Assembly (NCBI RefSeq): GCF_003003285.1
Contig: NZ_PVTP01000002.1
Span: forward strand, 62,001-126,000
Direction of reading: 5' to 3'
Length of the DNA: 64,000 nt
From: Yoonia maritima
GTDB taxonomy: Bacteria > Pseudomonadota > Alphaproteobacteria > Rhodobacterales > Rhodobacteraceae
Shown here: positions 26,922 to 37,104 of the stretch, piece by piece
Layout of the letters: each line of letters begins with the position of its first letter
Numbering within the stretch: the stretch's first letter is position 1
The notes under the pieces: generated by a model
What the model was told of the DNA's origin: nothing
What the model saw: only the letters and a program-made list of their open reading frames with translations
The model's database searches: none
Program-made: the position numbers and the translations under genes

Positions 26922-28487
26922 ATGACCAATTTGCGCGACGCGGCGATGACATCCAAGGCTTGGCCTTTTGAAGAGGCGCGCCGTGTGCTCAAACGTTACG
27001 AAAAGAAGGACCCTGAAAAGGGGTATGTTCTGTTTGAGACAGGTTATGGTCCGTCAGGTTTGCCCCATATTGGTACCTTTGGCGAAGTAAGCCGTACAAC
27101 GATGGTGCGCCGCGCATTTGAGATTATCTCTGATATCCCGACTAAGCTGCTGTGCTTTTCTGACGATATGGATGGCATGCGCAAAATTCCGGGCAACGTG
27201 CCTGATCCAGCGGCGTTAGAGCCATTTATCCAAAAGCCACTGACCGCTGTGCCAGATCCATTTGGAACACATGGCAGTTTCGGCGATCACATGAACGCCC
27301 GTTTGAACAACTTTTTGGATACGTTTGGGTTTGAGTATGAATTCGCGTCGTCGACTGATTATTACACCAGCGGCAAGATGGATGACATTCTTCTGAAAGC
27401 GGCTGAAAAATACGATGACGTCATGGCGATTATGCTTAAATCGTTGCGCGAAGAGCGTCGGCAGACCTATTCGATCTTCTTGCCGATCAGCCCGACTACG
27501 GGCCGCGTGCTGTATGTTCCCATGAAAGAAGTCACCAAAGACGGTATGATTACTTTTACAGATGAAGACGGCACTGACGTGACCCTTCCTGTGACTGGCG
27601 GGAATTGTAAGTTGCAGTGGAAGCCAGATTTTGGCGCGCGCTGGGCAGCTTTGGGTGTTGATTTCGAAATGTACGGTAAAGATCACGCCACAAACACTGC
27701 GATTTATGGTGGTATCTGTCGAGCGCTGGGTGGCCGGCCACCTGAGAACTTTACCTACGAATTGTTCCTTGATTCAGAAGGCCACAAAATTTCTAAAACG
27801 TCTGGCAACGGTCTGACGATTGACGAATGGCTGACATATGCGTCCACCGACAGCCTGTCGTACTTTATGTACCTCAAGCCAAAGACGGCAAAGCGGATGC
27901 ACTTTGATGTGATCCCAAAGGCGGTTGATGAATACCATCAGCAGCTACGCGCGTACCCAGACCAAGATGATAAGGGTAAGCTGAACAACCCCGTGTTCCA
28001 CATTCATGGTCATAACGTGCCTGCGTCTGACATGGTTGTTCCGTTTGCGATGTTGCTGAACCTCGCGTCTGTTTCTGGTGCTGAAGACAAAGAAACTCTT
28101 TGGGGATTTATTCAGCGCTATGCGCCTGATGCATCCGCTGAAAAGAACCGGCAGATGGATCACGCTGCAGGATTTGCGGTGCGTTATTACAACGACTTTG
28201 TGAAGCCGACCAAAGTGTATCGTGCGCCAACTGATCAAGAACGCACCGCCATGGAAGACATGGTTGCCCGCCTTAAGGTTTGGGATGGTGGCTTAGATGC
28301 AGAAGCGTTGCAATCCATGGTCTTTGCTGTTGGCAAAGAACATAATTTTGATCCGCTGCGTAATTGGTTTACCGCATTGTATGAGGTGCTGTTGGGTGCA
28401 TCCCAAGGGCCTCGTTTTGGTGGTTTTATCGCGCTTTATGGCGTCGAGGAGACGATCAACCTCATTGAAACACAGCTGCAAGCCTGA
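26922..28487 (+). CDS. lysS: Lysyl-tRNA synthetase, class I
   Basis: Charges tRNA-Lys. 521 residues, the class I (archaeal/alphaproteobacterial LysK) type, not the class II enzyme of E. coli. HIGH motif: PHIGTF at residues 48-53; KMSKS motif: KISKTSGNG near residue 288. It has [16 protein letters not shown] and YGKDHATN, typical of this class. Start ATG 26922; the GTG at 26910 is less likely. It is monocistronic and followed by a strong terminator at 28509. Confidence 0.95.
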   Translation: MTNLRDAAMTSKAWPFEEARRVLKRYEKKDPEKGYVLFETGYGPSGLPHIGTFGEVSRTTMVRRAFEIISDIPTKLLCFSDDMDGMRKIPGNVPDPAALEPFIQKPLTAVPDPFGTHGSFGDHMNARLNNFLDTFGFEYEFASSTDYYTSGKMDDILLKAAEKYDDVMAIMLKSLREERRQTYSIFLPISPTTGRVLYVPMKEVTKDGMITFTDEDGTDVTLPVTGGNCKLQWKPDFGARWAALGVDFEMYGKDHATNTAIYGGICRALGGRPPENFTYELFLDSEGHKISKTSGNGLTIDEWLTYASTDSLSYFMYLKPKTAKRMHFDVIPKAVDEYHQQLRAYPDQDDKGKLNNPVFHIHGHNVPASDMVVPFAMLLNLASVSGAEDKETLWGFIQRYAPDASAEKNRQMDHAAGFAVRYYNDFVKPTKVYRAPTDQERTAMEDMVARLKVWDGGLDAEALQSMVFAVGKEHNFDPLRNWFTALYEVLLGASQGPRFGGFIALYGVEETINLIETQLQA

Positions 28488-28508
28488 GTTTCATCACGAC
28501 GATTTCAA

Positions 28509-28535
28509 AGGCCGGGTTTGCGCCCGGCCTTTTGT
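28509..28535 (+). terminator. Intrinsic terminator of lysS
   Basis: AGGCCGGG, TTTGCG loop, CCCGGCCT and a TTTTGTGTT tract, 21 nt after the lysS stop. A second small hairpin (CCACCG-TTA-CGGTGG, 28546-28560) follows. Confidence 0.85.
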
Positions 28536-28653
28536 GTTGCAACCCCCACCGTTACGGTGGTGTCAGGGCTGATTTAGCAGTTTCACGTACCTCTTTCGCA
28601 GCGGTGCCGCATGACGCGGGACCAACATGCACGCTGCCAGAGAAGGTATTTTC

Positions 28654-30942
28654 ATGAACAAAGCGATTACAGACGGAATTGTATTTCAACCGCTGCCATT
28701 CTCGGCAGGTTTGGGTGTTTGGTCCAGCGGTGACGGCACACCGGGGTCCGACACATACGCGATCAGTGGATCGGGTGTGTTCGTCGCGGCCGACGCTGAT
28801 TTTGCTGGGTGTCTCGAGGTACTGAAAGTCGATCCAACAGCGCGCGTACGCTATATGGGCGAAACCCCCATCATCGCCGGTTGTTATTTACGTGTGACCG
28901 CGAAGGTGAAAGCAATTTCTGGGCCGCTTCCTGCTGTTCGTGTATCGGGTTGGGCCGGGCAGGCGGGCGGGGCACCTGTTGCTGGGTTGCCTGCATTTGG
29001 GCCTGCGACACAGCTGACCAATTATGGACAGGTCGTCGAAGTCAGCGCAATCATTGGCACAGGTGACCGCACAGGCGTCGATATGCTTTGGAGCGGTGCT
29101 GACTATGGGCACTTTGGGATTGATTTGACTGGCCTGACCGGCGGTGTTGTTCGTGTCGACGACATTCAGATTGAAGATGTCAGCAGCGTTTTTACGCGCG
29201 ATCTGTTGTCGCTAGTTGATGTTAGGGATTTCGGAGCCAAGGGCGATGGTGTCACGGATGATAGCGCCGCATTCGAGACCGCAGACGCTGTCGCCAACGG
29301 CCGCACTGTCATGGTGCCTGCTGGGGACTATCGTCTAGCAGATAACGTCACGATGGAAAATCACGTTAAATGCGAAGGCCGTATTGTGCAGGATGCGCAG
29401 TACCGTTTTATTTTGCAGCGCGGTTATAATTTTGATGCTTACTTAGGTGCATTTAAAGACGAAGAAACCGCATTTAAAAAGGCCTATCAAGCGCTAATTA
29501 ACTTTGCCGATCATGAATCGCTTGATTTGTGCGGGCGACGCGTTTCGCTGTCTGAACCTGTGAATATGCAAGCCTGTGATCCGTCCCGGACAGTATACGC
29601 CACGCGTCGTGTCATCCGTAATGGGCAATTTGAACCAGTTGATGGCGTTGCTTGGGATGCAGATGTTGTGACATCGCAGGCCAGCTATAGCGCGGCGGAC
29701 GAATTGACGCTGACCGATGTGGTCGACATTGCAACCATTCCCGTGGGGGCATTGGTCGAAGGCAATGGGGTAGGGCGCGAGGTTTATGTGCGTTCAATTA
29801 ATGTAACGGACCGTACCATTACGCTTAGCGCGCCATTGTTCGACGCTGAAGGCAGTCAAAACTTCACCTTCACGCGGTACAAGTATTTGTTGGATTTTTC
29901 GGGCTACGAGAAGCTAAGCCAGTTTGTGTTAGACGATATTGAATTTCAGGGCAGCGGGATCGCCAGTGGTATTATGCTTGCGCCGGCAGGCCTTACGTTT
30001 CATTTACGCGATTGCTTTATCAACAAGCCCAAAGATCGGGGTTTGACGTCGCCCGGACGCGGTTGTCAGGGGATGATGCTTGACCGTTGCCAGTTTATTT
30101 CGGCAGAGCAACCGCTTCCTGTGTCACAAAGGGTAAGTATCGGGTTCAACGCAAATGCAAACGATGTAAAAATTCGCGATAATAGGGTAAACCGTTTTAA
30201 GCATTTTTGCGTTTTAGGCGGTTCAGGTACTTTGATTACCGGCAATCATTGGTTTCATGGCGATAATGAAACATTGGGGGTCCGCAAGGGTGGCGTCATT
30301 CTAACTTCACCAAACCCCAAAAGCATTTTCACTGGCAACTATTGCGACAACAATTTTATCGAATGGACCAATGAACACAGCAGTGACCCGTCGCTGGGTG
30401 CCCAATTTTCCTTTGGGGGACTTACCATTACAGGCAACATCTTTTTGACCAGTGATGTGGCGTCATGGGCGAATTTCATTGTGATTAAGCCATATGGTCC
30501 AGGTCACTACATCAACGGGTTTGCGGTTGTGGGGAATGTGTTTCGATCTTCCAATGGACAGATCGACCGGGTTGAACGCGTTGATACAACGTTTGCTGAC
30601 TTGGACTATGGCCGCACGCGTGGGCTCGAATTTCGGGGGAATACGTTCCACAATGTGCACGAACCCGTTTCAAATCCTGCGACCCTAGACCACGACCAAG
30701 CCACAGAGGCACTGACATGGGTGATGGAAACGGGCACTGCACTACCGTTCGACGGGCACGCCAAGTTCGTTGATACGGTTATGCCGGATGGGGCGATTAG
30801 CAACAGTGTAGGCACACGCATTCACGAAATGCCTTGGGCCGAGGGTAGCCAAGGGGCTGATAACCGATCGGTGCATTTGAATTGGGGCACGGCGGTGAAG
30901 GGGAGTGTCCGGTATCAAGTCCGGATGGATACGCCATATTAA
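28654..30942 (+). CDS. Right-handed beta-helix protein, pectate-lyase-3/tailspike-like
   Basis: 762 residues. After an N-terminal ~190-residue domain that looks carbohydrate-binding (FQPLPFSAGLGVWSSGDGTPG, then PRVSGWAGQAG-like strand-rich sequence), the region DVRDFGAKGDGVTDDSAAFE around residue 200 is the classic start of Pectate_lyase_3/GH28-like parallel beta-helices, as in phage tailspikes and polysaccharide-modifying enzymes. Repeating helix turns follow (GNHWFHGDN, TGNYCDNN, TITGNIF, VVGNVF, FRGNTFHN). No signal peptide is seen, so export by type I/other routes or phage-like assembly is open. The substrate is unknown. Flanked by terminators, it is a single-gene unit. Confidence 0.75.
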   Translation: MNKAITDGIVFQPLPFSAGLGVWSSGDGTPGSDTYAISGSGVFVAADADFAGCLEVLKVDPTARVRYMGETPIIAGCYLRVTAKVKAISGPLPAVRVSGWAGQAGGAPVAGLPAFGPATQLTNYGQVVEVSAIIGTGDRTGVDMLWSGADYGHFGIDLTGLTGGVVRVDDIQIEDVSSVFTRDLLSLVDVRDFGAKGDGVTDDSAAFETADAVANGRTVMVPAGDYRLADNVTMENHVKCEGRIVQDAQYRFILQRGYNFDAYLGAFKDEETAFKKAYQALINFADHESLDLCGRRVSLSEPVNMQACDPSRTVYATRRVIRNGQFEPVDGVAWDADVVTSQASYSAADELTLTDVVDIATIPVGALVEGNGVGREVYVRSINVTDRTITLSAPLFDAEGSQNFTFTRYKYLLDFSGYEKLSQFVLDDIEFQGSGIASGIMLAPAGLTFHLRDCFINKPKDRGLTSPGRGCQGMMLDRCQFISAEQPLPVSQRVSIGFNANANDVKIRDNRVNRFKHFCVLGGSGTLITGNHWFHGDNETLGVRKGGVILTSPNPKSIFTGNYCDNNFIEWTNEHSSDPSLGAQFSFGGLTITGNIFLTSDVASWANFIVIKPYGPGHYINGFAVVGNVFRSSNGQIDRVERVDTTFADLDYGRTRGLEFRGNTFHNVHEPVSNPATLDHDQATEALTWVMETGTALPFDGHAKFVDTVMPDGAISNSVGTRIHEMPWAEGSQGADNRSVHLNWGTAVKGSVRYQVRMDTPY

Positions 30943-30963
30943 GCTAAGTTTACAGCGGGTCAA

Positions 30964-30990
30964 AGGGGCGTCATCGGACGCCCTTTTTTG
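30964..30990 (+). terminator. Intrinsic terminator of the beta-helix gene
   Basis: GGGCGTC, ATCG loop, GACGCCC and TTTTTT, 23 nt after the stop. Between it and ureD (30991-31177) I see no gene. Confidence 0.92.
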
Positions 30991-31177
30991 TATTTAAGCT
31001 CCATGCATGCCTAACTTTTGGGCGTTTGATGGTGGTAGTGTGAAAACTTGAGCGTTTTTTCTGGTGTGCTCTGGTGTCACCCCACGTTTATTTGGCAGTT
31101 TGATCTTCGAAACATCAAATGACTGAGGCCACCCAATAACCTACGCTGCAGAAATCAATGTTGCGAAAGCTGCGCCC

Positions 31178-31969
31178 TTGGCCCAGCGCGCCCAAGGCGC
31201 GTTGCAGCTTAGGGCGAAGCGGCGGGGTAGGGATTCAGTCATTGCTGATCTACGCCAAGAGGGATCCTTGAAGGCGCTATTTCCGAGGGTGCACAGCGCG
31301 GCGTTGGATGCCGTGTTTCTGAATACTGCGGGTGGTTTGACTGGCGGTGATCATATGCAGTTTGATGTCACTGCTGATGAAAACGCGCATATCACTCTTT
31401 CATCTCAAGCGGCGGAACGTGCGTATCGAGCTCATCCGGGTCAAGTGGCGCGTTCAAATGTAACTTTGCGGGCGGCGTCCGGCGCACGCATTGACTGGCT
31501 GCCCCAAGAAACCATTTTGTTTGAGAGTGCGGCGCTGGATCGGCAGATGAATATTTATCTGGCTATCGGTGCTGCTGCATTGATCGTTGAGCCAATTATA
31601 TTTGGTCGCGTCGCGATGGGCGAGGTTGTTCGCACTGTCCATTTTACTGACCAATGGCGCGTCTGGCGTGACGGGAGGTTGGTGTTTGCTGATGCAGTTC
31701 GGATAATCGGCGATGCGCAGGCCCAAATGGCACGTGCGGCGATTGCAGACGGTGCAGGTGCGATGGCAACGGTTCTGTTAGCAGGCGCGCAGGCTGAAGC
31801 CTTGGCGCGCAGTTTGACGCTTCCTGAAACAAGTGGCGCAAGTCTGATTGCTGATGACTTACTGCTGGTCCGGTTGTTGGCCGAAGATGGCTTTGCCCTG
31901 CGTTGTCAGCTTATTCCTGTTGTTGAGGCGCTATCGACCGCGCCCATCCCCCGTGTTTGGAGACTATAA
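31178..31969 (+). CDS. ureD: Urease accessory protein UreD
   Basis: Scaffold protein for nickel insertion, 263 residues, working with UreF and UreG on the apo-urease. Family features: LRQEGSLKALFPR, FLNTAGGLTGGDHM, AERAYR and WLPQETILFESAALDRQ. The reading frame has no ATG: after the in-frame stop at 31124 the only usual codon is TTG at 31178, with no clear ribosome site, so the true start is uncertain. First gene of the urease operon; ureA follows after 3 nt. Confidence 0.87.
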   Translation: MAQRAQGALQLRAKRRGRDSVIADLRQEGSLKALFPRVHSAALDAVFLNTAGGLTGGDHMQFDVTADENAHITLSSQAAERAYRAHPGQVARSNVTLRAASGARIDWLPQETILFESAALDRQMNIYLAIGAAALIVEPIIFGRVAMGEVVRTVHFTDQWRVWRDGRLVFADAVRIIGDAQAQMARAAIADGAGAMATVLLAGAQAEALARSLTLPETSGASLIADDLLLVRLLAEDGFALRCQLIPVVEALSTAPIPRVWRL

Positions 31970-31972
31970 ACC

Positions 31973-32275
31973 ATGCAACTAACCCCCCGTGAAAAAGACA
32001 AGCTGTTGATTGCTATGGCTGCTGAAGTCGCGCGTAAGCGGCTCGCCCGTGGTGTAAAGCTGAACTATCCCGAAGCAATCGCGTTGATTACCGACGCTGT
32101 CGTCGAAGGCGCACGCGATGGTCGGTCAGTTGCTGACATGATGCAGGCAGGCGCGCAAGTGATCACCCGCGATCAGGTTATGGATGGCATCGCCGAAATG
32201 ATCCACGAAGTGCAGGTCGAGGCGACCTTTCCTGACGGTACCAAGCTGGTGACCGTGCACGACCCGATCCGTTGA
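31973..32275 (+). CDS. ureA: Urease subunit gamma
   Basis: Smallest structural subunit of the nickel enzyme urease (urea to ammonia and carbamate). Exactly 100 residues, as usual. [36 protein letters not shown] and [20 protein letters not shown] are diagnostic. It lies 3 nt after ureD and 40 nt before ureB. Confidence 0.97.
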   Translation: MQLTPREKDKLLIAMAAEVARKRLARGVKLNYPEAIALITDAVVEGARDGRSVADMMQAGAQVITRDQVMDGIAEMIHEVQVEATFPDGTKLVTVHDPIR

Positions 32276-32315
32276 TTTTTGAGTATTTATAGCAAGATGA
32301 TGAGGGGATTGTACG

Positions 32316-32621
32316 ATGAAGCCCGGTGAATTGATTGTCGCAGATGGCGAAATTACGTTGAACGCAGGCGCAGAGGTTACTGTGATGGAAGTGGCCAACA
32401 CGGGCGACCGCCCAGTGCAGGTTGGATCGCATTTCCATTTTGCGGAAACGAACCCTGCCTTGGATTTTGATCGTTACGCGGCTTACGGGCTGCGGCTTGA
32501 TATTGCCGCCGGAACGGCCGTGCGGTTTGAACCGGGACAACGCCGTGAGGTTTCTTTGATACCGATGTCCGGCGCACGTCGCGTGTATGGATTTAATGCC
32601 AAAGTGATGGGGGACCTTTAG
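32316..32621 (+). CDS. ureB: Urease subunit beta
   Basis: Structural subunit of urease, 101 residues. [53 protein letters not shown] and GARRVYGFN are the family's conserved blocks. One base separates its stop from the ureC start, suggesting coupled translation. Confidence 0.97.
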   Translation: MKPGELIVADGEITLNAGAEVTVMEVANTGDRPVQVGSHFHFAETNPALDFDRYAAYGLRLDIAAGTAVRFEPGQRREVSLIPMSGARRVYGFNAKVMGDL

Positions 32622-32622
32622 G

Positions 32623-34383
32623 ATGCCAGCGACAATTTCACGCCGCGATTATGCTGCAATGTTCGGCCCCACTGTGGGCGATAAGGTTCGGCTAGCCGAT
32701 ACCGATTTGATCATAGAGGTCGAGCGTGATCTGACCGCTGAATATGCAGGGGCGGCCAGCACTGGTGGTTCCGGCAGCAATGCTATGCTTTATGGCGAGG
32801 AGGTTAAGTTCGGCGGCGGCAAGGTCATTCGTGATGGTATGGGGCAAAGTCAGGCGACCCGCGCTGAGGGTGCCGTTGATACGGTTATTACCAATGCCCT
32901 GATCGTTGACTGGACCGGGATCCTTAAGGCGGACGTCGGTCTTAAGGATGGTCGCATCGTTAAGATCGGTAAGGCCGGCAATCCTGATACCCAGCCTGGC
33001 GTTGATATCATCGTTGGTCCGGGTACCGAGGCAATCGCTGGCGAGGGGCGCATTCTGACCGCTGGCGGTATCGACAGTCATATCCACTTTATCTGTCCGC
33101 AACAGATCGAAGACGCGCTGCATTCTGGTCTGACGACTATGATCGGCGGCGGCACTGGCCCTGCGCATGGGACATTGGCCACGACATGTACGCCGGGACC
33201 TTGGCATCTTGGGCGTATGATGCAATCGGCGGATGCGTTTCCGATGAACCTTGCTTTTGCGGGTAAGGGGAATGCGTCACTGCCTGCTGCGCTGGAAGAG
33301 CAAGTGTTGGGCGGTGCGTCTTGTCTGAAGCTGCATGAAGACTGGGGAACGACCCCAGCTGCGATTGATAACTGTCTGTCTGTGGCTGATGCGATGGACG
33401 TGCAGGTGATGATCCATACGGATACGCTGAATGAATCTGGGTTTGTTGAGAATACCGTTGGCGCCATGAAGGGCCGCACGATCCATGCTTTCCACACAGA
33501 AGGTGCAGGTGGCGGGCACGCGCCCGATATTATCAAGATTTGTGGCGAAGCACATGTGTTGCCATCATCCACAAACCCAACACGCCCGTTCACCGTGAAC
33601 ACGGTAGATGAACACCTCGATATGCTGATGGTTTGCCATCACTTGGATAAATCAATCCCGGAAGACGTTGCCTTTGCCGAAAGCCGCATCCGCCGCGAAA
33701 CGATTGCCGCCGAAGATATCCTGCACGATATGGGGGCGTTTTCGATTATTGCATCTGACAGTCAGGCCATGGGCCGCGTTGGTGAAGTGTTGATCCGTAC
33801 GTGGCAGACCGCTGATAAAATGAAAAAGCAGCGCGGCGCGTTGAAAGAGGAAACCGGCGACAACGACAACGTACGGGTCCGCCGCTATATCGCGAAATAC
33901 ACCATCAACCCGGCCATCGCGCATGGGATTTCGGCGCATGTCGGATCGATTGAAGAAGGCAAACGTGCTGATCTAGTGTTGTGGAATCCGGCGTTCTTTG
34001 GCGTGAAGCCCGAGATGATCTTGATGGGTGGCACCATTGTCGCCGCGCAAATGGGTGATCCAAACGCGTCAATCCCGACGCCTCAGCCAGTTTATACGCG
34101 ACCGATGTTTGGGGCATATGGGCGGTCGGTTGAAAACTCTGCCGTCACATTTGTGAGCGCTGCTGCCCAAGACGCTGGGTTGCGCGATAAGCTGGGGTTG
34201 GCGAAACAGACCTTGGCCGTCACGAATACCAGGAATATCGGCAAGAAAGACCTTAAGCTGAACGATGCTATGCCGCATATGGAGGTGAATCCTGAAACCT
34301 ACGAAGTGCGTGCGGATGGAGAGTTGCTGACATGCGAACCCGCCAAAGAATTGCCGATGGCACAACGGTATTTTCTTTTCTGA
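32623..34383 (+). CDS. ureC: Urease subunit alpha, with an 18-residue N-terminal insertion
   Basis: Catalytic subunit with the dinuclear nickel centre; 586 residues, against ~567-570 usual. Nickel ligands are present: HIH in GGIDSHIHF, the carbamylated Lys in CLKLHEDWG, His in [12 protein letters not shown] and in [12 protein letters not shown], and Asp in [10 protein letters not shown]; the catalytic His is in MVCHHLD. Residues 39-56, Gly/Ser/Ala-rich ([18 protein letters not shown]), stand where Klebsiella UreC has a single residue, just before [10 protein letters not shown]. The rest aligns with no large gap. Confidence 0.96.
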   Translation: MPATISRRDYAAMFGPTVGDKVRLADTDLIIEVERDLTAEYAGAASTGGSGSNAMLYGEEVKFGGGKVIRDGMGQSQATRAEGAVDTVITNALIVDWTGILKADVGLKDGRIVKIGKAGNPDTQPGVDIIVGPGTEAIAGEGRILTAGGIDSHIHFICPQQIEDALHSGLTTMIGGGTGPAHGTLATTCTPGPWHLGRMMQSADAFPMNLAFAGKGNASLPAALEEQVLGGASCLKLHEDWGTTPAAIDNCLSVADAMDVQVMIHTDTLNESGFVENTVGAMKGRTIHAFHTEGAGGGHAPDIIKICGEAHVLPSSTNPTRPFTVNTVDEHLDMLMVCHHLDKSIPEDVAFAESRIRRETIAAEDILHDMGAFSIIASDSQAMGRVGEVLIRTWQTADKMKKQRGALKEETGDNDNVRVRRYIAKYTINPAIAHGISAHVGSIEEGKRADLVLWNPAFFGVKPEMILMGGTIVAAQMGDPNASIPTPQPVYTRPMFGAYGRSVENSAVTFVSAAAQDAGLRDKLGLAKQTLAVTNTRNIGKKDLKLNDAMPHMEVNPETYEVRADGELLTCEPAKELPMAQRYFLF

Positions 34384-34479
34384 TGGATATGACGTGGCGT
34401 TCAAAGGGCTTGATTGCTGCGATGCAGCATTATAGGTTTGTTGCAGGGAGGAAAGACATCGCTTTTGACGAGGCTCAAT

Positions 34480-34617
34480 ATGACTTTCCAGACGAACAAC
34501 ACTCTTATCACAAACCGCGAAATGATCATCGAATTGGCCAAAGTGGCTGTTCGGGAAATCTTTCTTCTACCAGCAACCGTCGTGCGTGCGGTACGTCGCA
34601 TCGCGGCGAAGCGCTAA
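34480..34617 (+). CDS. Possible 45-residue protein within the urease operon
   Basis: Small ORF between ureC and ureE: ATG at 34480 with GAGG 6-7 nt upstream, 45 residues, ending 62 nt before ureE. It begins MTFQTNNTLITNREMIIELA; the second half is amphipathic with a basic end (VRAVRRIAAKR). No known urease accessory protein matches. The 295-nt space between ureC and ureE is unusual for this otherwise compact operon, and this is the best reading of it. Confidence 0.4.
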   Translation: MTFQTNNTLITNREMIIELAKVAVREIFLLPATVVRAVRRIAAKR

Positions 34618-34678
34618 AAACACGCTTCCCTCTGGCGAATGCTGGGGGGATAGCCCTGCGAAATCCTATAGGTGCGCC

Positions 34679-35137
34679 ATGACAGCCAAGGCGCATCAAA
34701 CACATGCCCATGCGCATGGGGCTGTGGCAGGTACGGTTAGTTTGACCTATGACGCACGACTGTTGCGTCGTAAGCGGTTGACCACTGACGCGGGTGAACC
34801 GTTCCTGGTGGACTTGCCGCAGACGACATCGGTGAATGCGGGCGAGGTTTTCCTGCTCGAAGATGGTCGTCAGATTACTGTTGCCGCTGCTGACGAACCG
34901 CTGATGCGGGTCACTGGCGACCTTGTTCGGCTTGCATGGCATATCGGTAACCGGCATGCGCCTTGCGCGGTTTTGCCTGATGCGTTGGTGGTGCAGCGCG
35001 AAAAGGTGATGCGCGCGATGCTGGAACAGTTGGGCGCGACTGTTACCGATTTCGACGGCCCCTTTACCCCAGAAGGCGGTGCCTATGGGCACGGCCGGAC
35101 TATGGGGCACGATCACAGCCATTCCCATGAACACTGA
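34679..35137 (+). CDS. ureE: Urease accessory protein UreE
   Basis: Nickel-binding metallochaperone for urease, 152 residues. The UreE N-domain (VSLTYDARLLRRKRLTTDAGEPFLVDL) and C-domain (RLAWHIGNRHAPCAVLPDALV, with the dimer-interface metal His) are clear. Both ends are His-rich: KAHQTHAHAH at the N-terminus and [16 protein letters not shown] at the C-terminus. ATG 34679 is the family-like start. The last 11 nt overlap the ureF start. Confidence 0.93.
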   Translation: MTAKAHQTHAHAHGAVAGTVSLTYDARLLRRKRLTTDAGEPFLVDLPQTTSVNAGEVFLLEDGRQITVAAADEPLMRVTGDLVRLAWHIGNRHAPCAVLPDALVVQREKVMRAMLEQLGATVTDFDGPFTPEGGAYGHGRTMGHDHSHSHEH

Positions 35138-35762
35138 ACACCTGCTGACACTGACCCAGTGGCTTTCGCCTGCCTATCCTATCGGCGCATTTGCGTGGTC
35201 GCATGGGTTAGAGCGTGCTGTGCAACGCGGTGATGTGGCCAATGCGGCTGGGTTGGCGGATTGGCTGGATGCTGTGTTAACCCAAGGGGCTGGCCGGTCT
35301 GATGCAATTTTGCTGTGCGCGGCACATGGTGCCGATGATGTGGAACCTGTTGCTGAATTAGCGGCAGCGCTTTCGCCTTCGCGGGAACGAAGGATGGAGA
35401 CCTTGCAGCAGGGTGCAGCATTCGCTTCAACGACACGTGCAGTTTGGGCGCTGGACCTGCCGGATATGGCCTATCCCGTGGCCGTTGGCCGTGCTGCGGC
35501 ACTTATGGGATTGCCGGTTGTTCCGACAGCGCAGGTTTGGTTGCAAAGCTTTGCCAGCAATCTGATGCAGGCAGCCCAACGACTGATGCCATTGGGGCAA
35601 ACCGAAGGGCAGCGTATTTTGGCGGGCTTGCTGCCTGTCTGCGCTGCGATCGGCGAAGAAGCCGCGCAATCCACTTTGGATGATATCAGCACGGCCAGCT
35701 TCGCTGTTGATATTGCGTCGATGCAGCATGCGGACCAGTATCCTCGCATATTCCGATCATAA
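35127..35762 (+). CDS. ureF: Urease accessory protein UreF
   Basis: Member of the UreD-UreF-UreG GTP-dependent activation complex, 211 residues. [27 protein letters not shown] is the diagnostic N-terminus (SPAxPxGAFSxSxGLE). A helical protein with no enzymatic motif. The ATG at 35127 overlaps the ureE end by 11 nt; ureG starts 16 nt after its stop. Confidence 0.94.
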   Translation: MNTEHLLTLTQWLSPAYPIGAFAWSHGLERAVQRGDVANAAGLADWLDAVLTQGAGRSDAILLCAAHGADDVEPVAELAAALSPSRERRMETLQQGAAFASTTRAVWALDLPDMAYPVAVGRAAALMGLPVVPTAQVWLQSFASNLMQAAQRLMPLGQTEGQRILAGLLPVCAAIGEEAAQSTLDDISTASFAVDIASMQHADQYPRIFRS

Positions 35763-35778
35763 GAAAGATGGAGCAAGA

Positions 35779-36390
35779 ATGATGTCACCGCATGGACCAT
35801 TGCGCGTTGGAATTGGTGGGCCTGTTGGCGCGGGTAAGACGACGCTGACAGCGGCGCTTGCGCGTGCGCTAAAGGATCAGGTTAGCCTTGGGGTGATTAC
35901 GAACGACATCTACACCCAAGAAGACGCCGAAGCGCTGATGCGGATGCAAATCCTGCCCGCTGACCGCGTGATGGGTGTTGAAACGGGTGGTTGTCCGCAT
36001 ACTGCGATCCGAGAGGACGCGTCCATCAACCTCGCTGCAATTGCTGAAATGCGTGCGCGACACGATGATCTTGAACTGGTGCTTATTGAAAGCGGCGGTG
36101 ACAATCTGTCTGCGACATTCAGCCCGGAGCTGGCCGATGTAACGATCTATGTTATCGACGTTGCCGCTGGCGAAGAAATCCCGCGCAAGGGTGGCCCCGC
36201 GATCACACGTTCCGATATTCTAGTTATCAACAAAACCGATCTGGCACCGCATGTTGGCGCATCGTTGGGCGTGATGGCGACGGATGCCGCGCGGATGCGT
36301 GGGGATCTTCCCGTTGTTTTTGCGAGCCTGCGCCATGAAAAGGGCGTCGATGTAGTGATTAGTCTTCTGCGCGAAATTGGGGGATTGTAG
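35779..36390 (+). CDS. ureG: Urease accessory protein UreG
   Basis: SIMIBI-class GTPase that drives nickel delivery to urease, 203 residues. P-loop GGPVGAGKT at 13-21, [15 protein letters not shown], the CxH-like [16 protein letters not shown] metal motif, [15 protein letters not shown] and NKTDLAP are all present. The ATG at 35779 (or 35782) follows GGAG. It overlaps the end of a convergent gene by 32 nt. Confidence 0.96.
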   Translation: MMSPHGPLRVGIGGPVGAGKTTLTAALARALKDQVSLGVITNDIYTQEDAEALMRMQILPADRVMGVETGGCPHTAIREDASINLAAIAEMRARHDDLELVLIESGGDNLSATFSPELADVTIYVIDVAAGEEIPRKGGPAITRSDILVINKTDLAPHVGASLGVMATDAARMRGDLPVVFASLRHEKGVDVVISLLREIGGL

Positions 36391-37051
36391 CGGTCGACCA
36401 CAGGTCCAGCTTAAGCGCTGATCCGCGGTCGCCGGTTAATGCTTTCACCGCGCCAAGGCTGATCGAATACTTTTCATTTATATGGAAGATCAGCGAAGGG
36501 TTCACTTTGGCATAGGTGTCATCGTCATACCCTTGCCCGGTTTGCAGTTGGGACACGACTGTCCAACGATCACTTAGATGATGCCCCCATGTGAAATCTG
36601 CTTTGGACCGAAAAACCTGATCTATGTCGCCGTAAGTGGCGCTGGTATCAATCGCGAGCCAGCCTTGATCTAGCCCGCGCCCCCAAGACACGCCGCCGCG
36701 CGTCAGGTGCTCTGCAGGGTTAAGTGGGTCCACCCGGCCACCCAAGCCAATATGTGCGGACCACGTGTTGGGCGCGATAGGTTCGCCTATTGGAAAGCTC
36801 GCAAAAAACACCGCAGCTTGAATGCGTCCCTGATCGGCCGTGTGATAATCGACGCCAAGGGTGACAAGGCCGTTTAGGCCATATTCGGCATAGAATGTCG
36901 GGTCATAGTTCACCGGAAGTTTTGCGCCTTCCGATAGTAAAAAGTTTCCGCCACTTGCTGTGAAAATCTGTCTGTGTTCACGGCTCCATGGTCCGGCGTC
37001 CGCAAGGGATGCCGAACAGAGAAAACATAAACAGGCAATAAGAAACCGCAT
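36359..37051 (-). CDS. Probable outer-membrane beta-barrel protein
   Basis: 230 residues with a signal peptide ([17 protein letters not shown]). The mature part alternates polar and aromatic residues in short strands ([34 protein letters not shown], [14 protein letters not shown]) and ends in a charged tail, matching a small barrel. No specific family could be named. The ATG at 37051 is preceded by a TTG alternative at 37054. The last 32 nt overlap the ureG 3' end on the other strand. Confidence 0.6.
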   Translation of the reverse strand: MRFLIACLCFLCSASLADAGPWSREHRQIFTASGGNFLLSEGAKLPVNYDPTFYAEYGLNGLVTLGVDYHTADQGRIQAAVFFASFPIGEPIAPNTWSAHIGLGGRVDPLNPAEHLTRGGVSWGRGLDQGWLAIDTSATYGDIDQVFRSKADFTWGHHLSDRWTVVSQLQTGQGYDDDTYAKVNPSLIFHINEKYSISLGAVKALTGDRGSALKLDLWSTATIPQFRAED

Positions 37052-37104
37052 CAATTCATCCAGTCAGATGTCTGCAGTCTGCGTTACGGATAGTTAATAC
37101 TGCG

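Noticed and set aside
34332..34682. 116-residue frame overlapping the ureC end and reaching ureE
   Set aside because: It starts inside ureC in another frame, and the peptide does not look like a protein; the 45-aa frame at 34480 has the better start.
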